From the NCBI RefSeq assembly GCF_014652815.1, contig NZ_BMZN01000005.1:266018-330017 (forward strand): DNA of 64,000 nucleotides, read 5' to 3'. How positions within the stretch are numbered: the first letter of the stretch is position 1; each line of letters opens with the position of its first letter. Position numbers and translations under genes: made by a program. The stretch comes from Alcaligenes pakistanensis (GTDB lineage: Bacteria; Pseudomonadota; Gammaproteobacteria; Burkholderiales; Burkholderiaceae_B). The notes under the pieces were generated by a model. The model worked only from the letters and a program-made list of their open reading frames with translations, was not told the DNA's origin and ran no database searches. Shown here one piece after another: positions 24,878 to 33,350 of the stretch.

Positions 24878-25699
24878 TCACAACAGCAGTAGTACAACCG
24901 GGATGTGGACCAGCAATTGCACAAAGGTGAAACCGATCAGGTCACGCGCCAGCACGACCAGAACAATAATCAGAAAAGGGCTGTATTCCAGCCATTCGCT
25001 TGACCGCTGCGGCTTAGGTGTTTCAGGCACGACCACCGTAGAGTCGATACCGCAGGCCGCTGCCTCTTTGGCGCTGCCTTTACCGGGAGCCGTGGCATAA
25101 GCCACGATCAGTGACACCACCATCAGGACCAGAAGCATCAGACCCGACTGCCACAGGAAAATGGTCTCCGTAAAGGGAATGACGCCGGTGATAGCTAGAA
25201 TTGAGGGGGGCAGGCTGGCCGGGTTGGCTTGCAACTGCGCGGCCGGCGAAGACAGGCCCAATGTCCAGACGGCTCCCAAGCCTAGATAGGCAGCGGCACC
25301 GGCTGCGCGATAATCCATTTTCAGGTCCGTGCGTCGGGCTAATGCTTTTACCAGCAAACCACCAAACACGAGGCTCAGCCCCCAGTTCAGCAAAGAGGCC
25401 ACCATAGATATGATGGCGACCCAGGCGACAGCGGAGCGACCATTGCGAGGTACCGCTGCACAAATATCAATCAAGCGCGATGCGGGCTTGGAACTGGCCA
25501 CCACATACCCACCGATGACCACAAATGCCATCTGCATCGTGAAGGGGATCAGGCTTCAGAAACCATCACCAAATGCCTTGGCCGTCGCCGTGACGGGGGC
25601 GCCAATGGCCAATGCTGCCACGGTCACAATCAGTATGGCCAGGGTCGCAAATACCCATGAATCCGGGAACCAGCGTTCAGCCCAACTTGCACAGCGCAT
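24878..25699 (-). pseudogene. Decayed short-chain fatty acid transporter (AtoE family)
   Basis: AtoE-type permeases are inner-membrane importers of about 440 residues. Here an ATG at 25699 gives an AtoE-like N-terminus (ERWFPDSWVFATLAILIVTV to KAFGDGF), then an in-frame TGA at 25556–25558 where the family has Trp in GDGFWSL. The frame continues with SLIPFTMQMAFVVIGGYVV and remains open to 24878. After RSSEWLEYSP the sequence passes directly to FLIIVLVVLARDLIGF, which resembles the family's last helices, so roughly 150 residues of the middle appear deleted. The intact 219-residue remnant (25537–24878) might be translated but should not transport. A sequencing error could explain the TGA but not the deletion. 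No acetoacetate or SCFA genes are adjacent. Confidence 0.75.
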
Positions 25700-26184
25700 C
25701 GCAAAACGTGCTGAGCGGCTTTCTTATAATGCTCCAGACATAAAGTGCCCTCCACTTATTGATATAAAAACAAGCAGCCTGCCCTCTTTCTGATATTTTG
25801 CTTAAGGCAGAGGTCGCGGCTGCAAAGCTTTCTGACTACAACGGTTGAAACCGACAGGGTCATAGGACTGACCCTCTGCCGTCAAGTCATCCCGAGTTAT
25901 CGCTTGGCAAGGATAGAGTTTATCCGTGTCCAGGACTCCGTCTGGAATGATTGATCTATTTGATATCACACACAAAAAGCAGGTAGAGCATGCTACCTGA
26001 TGATCTACGTGTATAGATGAGGGGCCGGTGAAGGTGTCCGCCCTGGGGAGCGAAGCGGCGTCCGTGATCTGTAGGGCGCCTGTGCAACAGCCAAAGCAGC
26101 TGTTAAGTGATGCATAAATGGATCTGCAGCGCGTTGCAGTGTGTGTGCTTGGTCAAGGCCTTGGCAAGCACACACACTGTGGTA
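25700..26184. other. Gene-free region upstream of the transporter pseudogene
   Basis: No gene is supported. It contains a stem CAGGTAG/CTACCTG near 25979–25999 and the long hairpin at 26137–26179. The rest is A/T-rich near 25740–25990 and shows no tRNA, transposase or att-like repeat. Confidence 0.6.
26137..26179. repeat. Perfect 15-bp inverted repeat (long hairpin)
   Basis: Arms CAGTGTGTGTGCTTG (26137–26151) and CAAGCACACACACTG (26165–26179) enclose 13 bases that themselves contain the palindrome CAAGGCCTTG. It ends 6 bp from the stop of the minus-strand gene at 26185. It may be a Rho-assisted or 3'-end-stabilising structure, as there is no T-tract. Confidence 0.8.
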
Positions 26185-26808
26185 TCAGAAGGACTTGCTA
26201 GGACAGCCAGGGACTTTTCCCCAGCCATTATTCGGGCCACAGTACTTGTTGCGTGCTTCCCAGGAGCAACTGGGGCGATCGAAAAAGCCTTTGCTGCTGC
26301 AGGCATTCAGTTCTTGCTGCAACTGTGCTTGCCAGGCTCCGTTGTTGGTGCCGGCAATTTGAATTTCTTGGGGTGGAGGGGGCGGGGGTGCACCTACGTC
26401 CACGGGTTGAATAGGCTCGGCGCCGCCAAGATTAACGCGGGCAATGCCCTGCAATTCCCGATTTTGCTCGGACATGGCGATTTGAATGGCCTGTTCCAGA
26501 GAAATGGAGGTCGTGGCCAAGGCAATAGGCGGCTTTTCATCCGACAGAGTCGAGGTGTCGATTTCCCAGGCAACAGGCGTGGGCGACTGGGGCACACCTA
26601 AGCGGCCATTGGGCAAGGGCTGTGGCGGCTGCGCGGTAAAGGGCTTGCCGTCGGCATCAAGAGTAGGCAGGTCAGATGGGTCCGGCGAACTTACCACCAT
26701 GGACTTTTCAGGACCGTGCGCGATGAGCCAGTTCCCCAGTTCCAGGCCGCCCCACACTGAAGCACCTGCAACCAGCAGCAAGACAGCAATGATAAAACGC
26801 CAGGGCAT
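26185..26808 (-). CDS. Membrane-anchored hypothetical protein with Cys-rich C-terminal motif
   Basis: A 207-residue protein with one N-terminal hydrophobic helix (about 5–24; uncleaved anchor or signal), a Pro/Thr-rich stretch with PPPPPP near 140, and a compact C-terminal module of about 45 residues. In that module spaced cysteines and aromatics recur: ACSSKGFFDRPSCSWEARNKYC and GWGKVPGCP. The module resembles a short Cys-containing tail seen in betaproteobacterial hypotheticals and probably folds with two disulfides in the periplasm. No function is known. It stands alone between a long hairpin downstream and prfC upstream, on the same strand as prfC. Confidence 0.78.
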   Translation of the reverse strand: MPWRFIIAVLLLVAGASVWGGLELGNWLIAHGPEKSMVVSSPDPSDLPTLDADGKPFTAQPPQPLPNGRLGVPQSPTPVAWEIDTSTLSDEKPPIALATTSISLEQAIQIAMSEQNRELQGIARVNLGGAEPIQPVDVGAPPPPPPQEIQIAGTNNGAWQAQLQQELNACSSKGFFDRPSCSWEARNKYCGPNNGWGKVPGCPSKSF

Positions 26809-26915
26809 AAGCGATGTCTCGGTTGAGTCAACGGCAATCCGGGGGCCGGATGCACTTTATTAAAAGAAAAGAGCCGTCATTGTAGCGAAATGTCGGCCCT
26901 GCTCTTGTGACAGAA

Positions 26916-28529
26916 TTAGACGGCATCCCCGAAAACGTGTCCACCATGCTCACGTAGGGCATGGAATTCGACGCCGGGGTTCAGCTCTTGAGCCACGCGC
27001 AGCTGCGCAGGGGATGTGGCTAAAAAGGCAGTGGCCTCGACCACGTCGTAGGCAATATTGCCCGCGTTGGTCTCGATGAATTTCTTCATGTCTTTTGGGT
27101 CTTTGGCCGTTACCCAGCGCGCCATATTGAAGCGGCTGGAAGCCAGGCGAGCGTCAACACCATATTCGGTCTTCAGACGATGGGCTACCACTTCAAACTG
27201 CAGCTGACCAACCGCGCCCAATAGCATCATGCCGCCAGCCATATGGGGACGGAACACCTGAATGGCGCCCTCTTCGCCCAACTGAGTCAGGCCAGTGCGC
27301 AATTGTTTGGTGCGCAAAGGATCTTTGACTTCAATGGACTGGAACAGTTCAGGGGCAAAGAATGGCAAGCCGGTAAATTGCAGGTTTTCGCCTTCAGTCA
27401 GCACGTCGCCCAATTGCAAAATGCCGTGGTTGGGGATACCGATAATGTCGCCGGCAAAGGCATCGTCCAGCAGTTCACGGCGTTGCGACAGGAAAGACAC
27501 CACGTTATTGGGACGAATTTCCTTGCCGGTGCGCGATACTTTCAGTTTCATGCCGCGCTTGAAGTGGCCGGAGCTCACGCGTACAAAGGCCACGCGGTCA
27601 CGGTGGGCCGGGTCCATATTGGCTTGTACCTTGAAGACCACGCCGCTGAATTTTGGTTCATCAGGCTGCACTTCACGTTGCAAGGCCACACGGGGGCCTG
27701 GAGCAGGAGCCAGGTCTACCAAGGCGTCCAAGACTTCCTGTACGCCAAAATTATTGATCGCCGATCCAAAAAATACGGGGGTTTGCTGGCCTGCCAGGAA
27801 CATTTCCAGGTCGAACTCGGGCGCAGCGGCATTCAATAATTCAATTTCTTCTTGAGCCTTTTCAAAGGTCTCGCCAAAACGCTGGGCAATGATGGGATTG
27901 TCCAGGCCGGGGATGATCTCATCCTCGCCATGGCGTTCCTGACCGGGTTTGAACACACGCATGTGGTTGGCGCGCAGATTGAATACACCGCCAAAGCGAC
28001 GCGCCATCCCGATAGGCCAGGAGAACGGCACCACTTCCATATCTAGGTGCGATTCAATTTCCGACAGCACATCCAGTGGCTCTTGAACCTCGCGGTCCAG
28101 CTTGTTCACAAAGGTGATGATGGGCGTATTGCGGGCCCGGCACACTTGCAAGAGGCGAATGGTCTGGGGTTCCACACCGTTAGCGGCGTCAATGACCATC
28201 AGGGCGGCATCCACGGCGGTCAGCACGCGATAGGTATCTTCCGAAAAGTCCTGGTGACCGGGGGTGTCTAGCAGGTTGATGACGCAGTCGCGGTATTCCA
28301 TCTGCATGACCGAGGAGGCCACCGAGATACCCCGTTGCTTTTCAATTTCCATCCAGTCCGAGGAAGCGTGGCGGCTGGCTTTGCGCGCCTTGACGCTACC
28401 TGCAATCTGAATTGCACCCGCGAACAGCAGCAGTTTTTCGGTCAGTGTGGTCTTACCCGCGTCAGGGTGAGAAATGATGGCAAAGGTGCGGCGTTTCTTG
28501 ACTTCAGAGCGGATGTCACCGGACGACAT
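26916..28529 (-). CDS. prfC: Peptide chain release factor 3
   Basis: Translational GTPase that recycles RF1 and RF2 from the ribosome after peptide release. 537 residues, normal RF3 size. G motifs: G1 HPDAGKTTLTE (21–31), G2 region EKQRGISVASS, G3 DTPGHQDFSEDTYR and G4 NKLDREVQEP. The EF-Tu-like domain 2 and the RF3 C-terminal domain (GAVGQLQFEVVAHRLKTEYG) follow. It is an isolated minus-strand gene; the LysE-type gene upstream ends nearly 100 bp away. No unusual feature was seen. Confidence 0.98.
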   Translation of the reverse strand: MSSGDIRSEVKKRRTFAIISHPDAGKTTLTEKLLLFAGAIQIAGSVKARKASRHASSDWMEIEKQRGISVASSVMQMEYRDCVINLLDTPGHQDFSEDTYRVLTAVDAALMVIDAANGVEPQTIRLLQVCRARNTPIITFVNKLDREVQEPLDVLSEIESHLDMEVVPFSWPIGMARRFGGVFNLRANHMRVFKPGQERHGEDEIIPGLDNPIIAQRFGETFEKAQEEIELLNAAAPEFDLEMFLAGQQTPVFFGSAINNFGVQEVLDALVDLAPAPGPRVALQREVQPDEPKFSGVVFKVQANMDPAHRDRVAFVRVSSGHFKRGMKLKVSRTGKEIRPNNVVSFLSQRRELLDDAFAGDIIGIPNHGILQLGDVLTEGENLQFTGLPFFAPELFQSIEVKDPLRTKQLRTGLTQLGEEGAIQVFRPHMAGGMMLLGAVGQLQFEVVAHRLKTEYGVDARLASSRFNMARWVTAKDPKDMKKFIETNAGNIAYDVVEATAFLATSPAQLRVAQELNPGVEFHALREHGGHVFGDAV

Positions 28530-28626
28530 TGAAAATCCTTGTGGCAGCGCCAGTCTGGCGCGTGAAAAACAGTGAGCGAATTATCCGTAAAGCAGGGCTT
28601 GGGGGCAAGCGTAGGCGTGCACAAGG

Positions 28627-29250
28627 CTAACGCGACACGCTGGCCAACACCGTACCTGCCAGAATAAATAGCGAACCAAACACGCGGTTCAGCAGCCGGA
28701 CATGGCTGGCCTGACGGAGCAAATGCAACATGCGAGCAGCCAGTGACGTGTAGCAGCCCATCGCTATCAGATCGGTAAAACAGAGCGTCATGGCAATCAG
28801 CAAGTACTGCAAAGGCATGGGCCGATTCAAGTCCAGAAACTGGGGCATGATGGCCAGCAGAAATACCAGACCCTTGGGGTTGGTGATATTGATCAGGCAA
28901 CCGCGAAGCAGAAGGTCACGGATGCGAAAGTCGCTTGGCTCTTGGCCTGCGACTTGCACCGGCATGGCGTCGGTGCGCAATTGCTTCCAGCCCAGATAGA
29001 TCAGGTAAGCAGCACCCAGCCATTTGAGCGTGGTAAACGCCAGTTCCGAGCGAGCCAGAACCTGTCCCAGCCCCAGACTGATGATGAATATCTGAATCAT
29101 GATTCCGATATTCAAGCCAATCGCCATCCAGTAGCCACGCTTGAAGCCGTATTTCAGGCCGGAGGACATGGAGGAGATCGCACCCGGTCCGGGTGAAAAG
29201 GAGATAACCCAGGAAGCCGCGAAAAAGGCGAGCCAGGTGCTCAGTGCCAT
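28627..29250 (-). CDS. LysE/RhtB family amino-acid exporter
   Basis: Inner-membrane efflux protein of 207 residues with six helices. The N-terminal signature SFSPGPGAISSMSSGLKYGFKRGY (GPG motif about 21–24) and LKWLGAAYLIYLGWKQLRT identify the family, whose members export lysine, threonine, homoserine lactone or other amino acids. The substrate cannot be read from the sequence. It is alone, 63 bp downstream of rhlE on the same strand, and could be reached by rhlE readthrough. Confidence 0.94.
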   Translation of the reverse strand: MALSTWLAFFAASWVISFSPGPGAISSMSSGLKYGFKRGYWMAIGLNIGIMIQIFIISLGLGQVLARSELAFTTLKWLGAAYLIYLGWKQLRTDAMPVQVAGQEPSDFRIRDLLLRGCLINITNPKGLVFLLAIMPQFLDLNRPMPLQYLLIAMTLCFTDLIAMGCYTSLAARMLHLLRQASHVRLLNRVFGSLFILAGTVLASVSR

Positions 29251-29313
29251 GGTGTGCTCGGTTCAAAGGCGGGCACTGTGCCCGCCTTTGGCAGGCACAG
29301 CCCCTTGCCAGGG

Positions 29314-30804
29314 TTAGGCTTTGGCTTGTGCGGAGCTACGGTTGCTGCGGTTTGGGCCGCGGCTGTCTTGACGGCCTTGGCCTGGACGACCTTGACCACC
29401 TGGACGAGCAGCGCCACCGGTACCAGCACCAGCACCGCCGGGAGCAGCACTACGACGTGGGCGGTTATCGTTGCTAGGACGACGTGGACGGCTTTCGCCA
29501 TTACCACCACGGCCTTCGGCCGAACGGGCCTGACCACCACCGCCGCCGGTGCGACGGGCACCAGCTGGAGCACGAGCGCCAGGACCAGGAGCGCTGTGGA
29601 AACGGCGCTCTGCGTAGGTGTCTTCCTTGGCTTCTTCAGCCAGAGCAGCACGCGAAGGAGGCGTCCAGCCTTCCACCACGATGCGTTCGATAGGATTGCG
29701 CGTCATGCGTTCGATCTGCTTGAGCAGACGCATTTCGGAGCGATCCACCATCGACAAGGCCACGCCTTCGCTACCAGCACGACCGGTACGGCCAATGCGG
29801 TGAACGTAATCTTCAGGCACGTTAGGCAGTTCGAAGTTGACCACGTACGGCAGTTGGTCGATGTCCAGACCACGGGCAGCAATATCGGTTGCAACCAGTA
29901 CTACAACCTTGCCGTTTTTAAAGCCAGCCAGGGCACGGGTACGAGCCGCTTGGCTCTTGTTGCCGTGCAGAGCTTCGGCGGCCAGACCGTCTTGAGACAG
30001 TTTTTCGGCCAAACGGTTGGCACCGTGCTTGGTGCGGCAGAACACCAGAACCTGGTTCCAGCTGCTTTCGCGGATGATGTGGCTGAGCAAATCGCGTTTG
30101 TGCGCTTGGTCGGCCAGGATCACTTGCTGGGTAATCAGTTCGTTAGTGGTGTTGCGCGCAGCAACAGCGACTTCAGCAGGATTGTTCAGCGAGCTGCGAG
30201 CCAGTTCACGAATCTCGTCGGAGAAGGTGGCCGAGAACAGCAGAGTCTGACGATTAACCGGCATCAGGCTGATGATCTTGCGGATATCGCGGATAAAGCC
30301 CATGTCCAGCATGCGGTCGGCTTCGTCCAGTACCAGGATTTCCACGCCGGTCAGGTCCACAGTGCGTTGACGCACGTGATCCAGCAAACGGCCAGGAGTG
30401 GCGACCAGAATATCCAGCGGCTTGCGCAGTGCATGGAACTGAGGGTTGATGTTCACGCCACCAAACATGACCATCGAGCGCAGACGAGTGTGCTGGCTGT
30501 ACAAACGTACGGATTCTTCGACCTGGGCGGCCAGTTCGCGAGTAGGAGCCAAGATCAGGGCGCGTGGGCGGCCTGGCTTGCGGTTTGGCTGAGGATCGTT
30601 AAGCAGACGGTGCAAGATGGGCAATGTGAAACCGGCGGTTTTACCCGTACCAGTTTGCGCAGCAGCCAACAAATCGCCGCCTTCAATGACCTTAGGGATT
30701 GCCTGGGCCTGAATAGGAGTGGGATGGGTGTAGCCTGCGTCAGTTACAGCACGCAACAGGGTTTCTGCCAGCCCAAGGGAGGCAAAAGTAATTTGAGAGT
30801 CCAA
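29314..30804 (-). CDS. rhlE: DEAD-box ATP-dependent RNA helicase RhlE
   Basis: RNA helicase that remodels ribosomal and messenger RNA, typically induced by cold. Motifs in order: Q-motif ([26 protein letters not shown]), [10 protein letters not shown], Ia [43 protein letters not shown] and [12 protein letters not shown]. The last 100 or so residues are a Gly/Arg/Pro-rich tail like that of RhlE-type enzymes. Translation most likely starts at a TTG (30804), giving 496 residues; the GGAAAA upstream fits, and an earlier TTG at 30828 would lie inside a perfect hairpin. A long untranslated leader with that hairpin suggests post-transcriptional control. Confidence 0.95.
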   Translation of the reverse strand: MDSQITFASLGLAETLLRAVTDAGYTHPTPIQAQAIPKVIEGGDLLAAAQTGTGKTAGFTLPILHRLLNDPQPNRKPGRPRALILAPTRELAAQVEESVRLYSQHTRLRSMVMFGGVNINPQFHALRKPLDILVATPGRLLDHVRQRTVDLTGVEILVLDEADRMLDMGFIRDIRKIISLMPVNRQTLLFSATFSDEIRELARSSLNNPAEVAVAARNTTNELITQQVILADQAHKRDLLSHIIRESSWNQVLVFCRTKHGANRLAEKLSQDGLAAEALHGNKSQAARTRALAGFKNGKVVVLVATDIAARGLDIDQLPYVVNFELPNVPEDYVHRIGRTGRAGSEGVALSMVDRSEMRLLKQIERMTRNPIERIVVEGWTPPSRAALAEEAKEDTYAERRFHSAPGPGARAPAGARRTGGGGGQARSAEGRGGNGESRPRRPSNDNRPRRSAAPGGAGAGTGGAARPGGQGRPGQGRQDSRGPNRSNRSSAQAKA

Positions 30805-30819
30805 GAATTTTCCAGTGAC

Positions 30820-30845
30820 TAGCCCCAAAGCCCTCTTTGGGGCTA
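30820..30845 (-). promoter_or_regulatory. Perfect 11-bp hairpin in the rhlE leader
   Basis: Arms TAGCCCCAAAG/CTTTGGGGCTA with a CCCT loop (plus-strand reading), ending 16 bp before the proposed TTG start and next to the GGAAAA ribosome site. It may modulate ribosome access or be unwound by the helicase itself. Confidence 0.6.
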
Positions 30846-31168
30846 TACCAATCCAGGCTAAGGTATTTTAGTTATGGCGACAATGCCACGGCAGGGGCAA
30901 GAACGCCGCCTGCTGCAAGAGGCGCAGAGATTGGTGCGCTGCGCAATCAGACATTATAGCGTGAAATTAGTAAAAGTCCTCATTGACCATCTTGTATCAT
31001 TTTGACCGGTAGCGTTAAAACAACCTGTTTCAGGCATAAAAGGTCAGGCTGAATGCAGGCCTGGATATGACAGAAATTGTTAAGCGTCCTCATAGACGTA
31101 CTTGTTATGCCGCTAGAGGCGGTTTACGCTTGGCGTGCGCGGATTGCCGGGCTATCTTTGGCATGTAC

Positions 31169-31200
31169 CCGACCGACTAGGTCGGAACTTGTTTTTGTTG
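31169..31200 (+). terminator. Terminator-like hairpin upstream of lemA
   Basis: CCGACC/GGTCGG with a GACTA loop (31169–31185), then AACTTGTTTTTG. It is 32 bp before the lemA start, so it is either an attenuator in the lemA leader or stops stray transcription. Confidence 0.4.
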
Positions 31201-31231
31201 TTTATCTGCTTATTTTTGCAGGAAAAAAATC

Positions 31232-31852
31232 ATGACATCATGGATTCGATGGGTCTTTATCAGCAGCGTGGCCGTTTTGCTGTCGGGTTGTGGGTATAAC
31301 GAGATCCAGCGCCTGGACGAGCAGGTCAAGGCGGCTTGGTCGCAAACCTTGAATCAGTACGAGCGTCGGGCCGAACTGGTGCCCAAGCTGGTCAGCTCGG
31401 TTAATGCCTATATGGTCAATGAACGCACCGTTCTGACTCAAGTGACCGAAGCCCGTGCCAAAGTTGGCACCATACAGATGAAAGTAGATGACCTCGATAA
31501 TCCCGAGGTCATGGCGCGCTTTCAGGAAGCACAGAACCAGTTATCCTCGGCCTTGTCGCGTTTGATTGCAGTGTCAGAAAACTACCCGCAGCTGAAAAGC
31601 GATGGCTTGTTCCGGGATTTGATGACACAGCTGGAAGGCACGGAAAACCGCATCGCTACCGAACGCGGCCGTTATGTGCAGACGATCCAGGAATACAACC
31701 TGTTCATTCGCCAGTTCCCAACCCTGATTACCGCCAAGCTCTTTGGCTACAAGGTTAAGGAAAACTACGGGGTAGATCGTCAAAGTGAAATCACACGCGA
31801 CCCCGAGGTTAAGTTTGATATCCCTGTGACCCCTGCTCCTGCTGGGTCTTGA
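31232..31852 (+). CDS. lemA: LemA family lipoprotein
   Basis: Membrane-tethered helical-bundle protein, 206 residues. A lipobox LSGC places the lipidated Cys at residue 20. The mature part follows the LemA pattern: YNEIQRLDEQVKAAWSQTLNQYERRAELVPKLVSSVNAY, VTEARAKV, LSRLIAVSENYPQLKS and a tail NLFIRQFPTLITAKLFGYK. The start follows GCAGGAAAAAAATC. LemA is generally encoded beside TPM/YgcG proteins, as here (18-bp gap), but its biochemical role is unsettled. It heads a five-gene operon. Confidence 0.95.
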   Translation: MTSWIRWVFISSVAVLLSGCGYNEIQRLDEQVKAAWSQTLNQYERRAELVPKLVSSVNAYMVNERTVLTQVTEARAKVGTIQMKVDDLDNPEVMARFQEAQNQLSSALSRLIAVSENYPQLKSDGLFRDLMTQLEGTENRIATERGRYVQTIQEYNLFIRQFPTLITAKLFGYKVKENYGVDRQSEITRDPEVKFDIPVTPAPAGS

Positions 31853-31870
31853 TTCATTCTGGAGGCAGCA

Positions 31871-32833
31871 ATGATGAACGTGCATGATCTTGCACCGACT
31901 GCTGGGCCTGGGTCTGCACGTTCTGGCAGGCTGGTCTGGGTCGGTAGCCTGCTGGTGGCGATGTTTCTGCTGTGTTGGCCCTGGGCTCAGGCGCAGGCTA
32001 AAACCGAGCCCATTCCCGCTATTGCGGGCTGGGTCACGGACACCACAGGTACCTTAAGCCCCGATCAAAAAGATGCTTTGAATCAGCAACTCAAGGCCGT
32101 GGAACAGGAAAAAGGGGCGCAAATTGCTATTTTGATGGTGCCCACCACGGGTGATGAGGCCATCGAACAATACGCCTTGCGGGTCTTTGACCAATGGGAA
32201 ATGGGTCGCAAAAAAGTGGACGATGGCATCTTGTTGTTGGTCGCTAAAGACGATCGTCGTATGCGCATCCAGACCGGTTACGGCTTGGAAGGCGCGGTGA
32301 CGGACTTGCAGGCCGGTCGCATCATCCGCGAACAGATGACGCCGCGTTTTATTGAAGGCAATTTCTACGCCGGGATTCAGGCCGCTACCGATAGTTTGGT
32401 GGGCTTGGTCAATGGTGAAGAGCTGCCTCCACCCCCTAAAAATGCCCCAGTCACCTCTTCAGGTGAAGAAGGCGTGTTCTGGGAGCCTTTGCTGGCTGTG
32501 GGCGCGATTGTGTTCTTTGCCTCTCCTTTGTTTGCCGCTTTTGCGGCGGGCGTCTTTACCCTGGTTGTGTCAGGCAGCATTGGGCTGGCCTTGGTGGCGG
32601 CGGTGGTCGGGGCGGGACTGAGTATGATTGGCCGACTCTTTGGTGCAGGCGGTAAATCCAGTTCCGGCCGTGCCTCGCGCCGTGGTGGCGTCATTGGTGG
32701 GCTGGGTGGCTATTCCTCCGGCGGGTTTGGTGGCAATGGCAGCAGCAGTGGTGGCGGCTTCGGTGGTTTTGGCGGAGGCAGCGGCGGCGGTGGTGGCAGT
32801 AGCGGAGGCGGTGGCGCTTCCGGCAGCTGGTAG
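31871..32833 (+). CDS. TPM domain-containing membrane protein (YgcG family)
   Basis: A 320-residue protein with a signal/anchor (about 20–44), a periplasmic TPM domain at about 50–170 (GWVTDTTGTLSPDQKDAL, QIAILMVPTTGDEAIEQYALRVFDQWEMGRKKVDDGILLLV, RRMRIQTGYGLEGAVTD), two hydrophobic helices near 205–255, and a Gly/Ser-rich tail ending GGASGSW. TPM domains occur in photosystem II repair protein Psb32 and in bacterial envelope proteins; phosphatase activity has been reported for some. The start has a strong GGAGGCAGC site. Its partner is the LemA lipoprotein upstream; a second, shorter TPM gene follows after 16 bp. Confidence 0.92.
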   Translation: MMNVHDLAPTAGPGSARSGRLVWVGSLLVAMFLLCWPWAQAQAKTEPIPAIAGWVTDTTGTLSPDQKDALNQQLKAVEQEKGAQIAILMVPTTGDEAIEQYALRVFDQWEMGRKKVDDGILLLVAKDDRRMRIQTGYGLEGAVTDLQAGRIIREQMTPRFIEGNFYAGIQAATDSLVGLVNGEELPPPPKNAPVTSSGEEGVFWEPLLAVGAIVFFASPLFAAFAAGVFTLVVSGSIGLALVAAVVGAGLSMIGRLFGAGGKSSSGRASRRGGVIGGLGGYSSGGFGGNGSSSGGGFGGFGGGSGGGGGSSGGGGASGSW

Positions 32834-32849
32834 GCGACAGGGGAGCGAC

Positions 32850-33347
32850 ATGAGTGTGAATTGGAAAGAATTGTCGGGCTGGGCGTCGATACAAGGCCAA
32901 TGGCTGCGCCGTCGTTACTTTGATGCCGAAATGCTGGGGCATGTGGCCGAGCAAATTCGTAAAAGCGAACAGAACCATAGCGGTGAACTGGTCGTGGCTA
33001 TCGAGGCGGTCTTGCCCGCCCATGAAGCCGACAGTGGCCAGCGTGCGCTGGAAGTTTTTGGTCGTTTACGTGTCTGGGACACGCCTTTAAACAGCGGCGT
33101 TCTCTTATATCTGGCACTGGGCCAGCGACGTATCCACATCATTGCAGACCGTGGCATCCAGGCTGATCCAGCGCAATGGGCGCAGATTTGCCAGCAACTG
33201 GAACAAAATTTGGCTTCACGCGAATACCTGTCAGGCCTTTTAAGTGCAGTGGACGCGATCGAGGCGGTCTTGCAAAAGGGGGCTCCGGTGCAGCCGCAAG
33301 GCTCGGCAGCGGTGAATGCCCTACCTGATGAACCAGTACTTCTCTAA
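32850..33347 (+). CDS. Second TPM domain-containing protein
   Basis: A 165-residue protein that is almost entirely one TPM domain, with no signal peptide. It starts MSVNWKELSGWASIQGQWL after GGGGAGCGAC. Family features are HSGELVVAIEAVLP, ALEVFGRLRVWDTPLNSGVLLYL and RRIHIIADRGIQA, with a C-terminal tail of low conservation. Lacking a signal, it may act on the cytoplasmic side, complementing the exported TPM protein encoded upstream. Downstream, the DUF2868 gene begins directly at its stop codon, so expression is coupled. Confidence 0.88.
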   Translation: MSVNWKELSGWASIQGQWLRRRYFDAEMLGHVAEQIRKSEQNHSGELVVAIEAVLPAHEADSGQRALEVFGRLRVWDTPLNSGVLLYLALGQRRIHIIADRGIQADPAQWAQICQQLEQNLASREYLSGLLSAVDAIEAVLQKGAPVQPQGSAAVNALPDEPVLL

Positions 33348-33350
33348 GTG

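Larger units (their letters stand above)
30805..31231. other. Divergent intergenic region between rhlE and lemA
   Basis: No gene is seen in this 427-bp gap. It holds the rhlE leader hairpin (30820–30845), a TATAAT for the minus strand at 30952–30957 with no convincing -35 element, and a hairpin with a T-rich tail before lemA (31169–31200). A stem CCGC/GCGG around 31112–31125 is short. Confidence 0.6.

Noticed and set aside
25700-26184. tRNA, att site or IS end near the transporter pseudogene
   Set aside because: No cloverleaf, CCA end, direct repeats or transposase were found; only hairpins are present.
29254-30822. Long open frame antisense to rhlE (about 522 codons)
   Set aside because: Shadow of the GC-biased third positions of the helicase gene, with low-complexity Thr/Ala sequence from the Gly/Arg tail.
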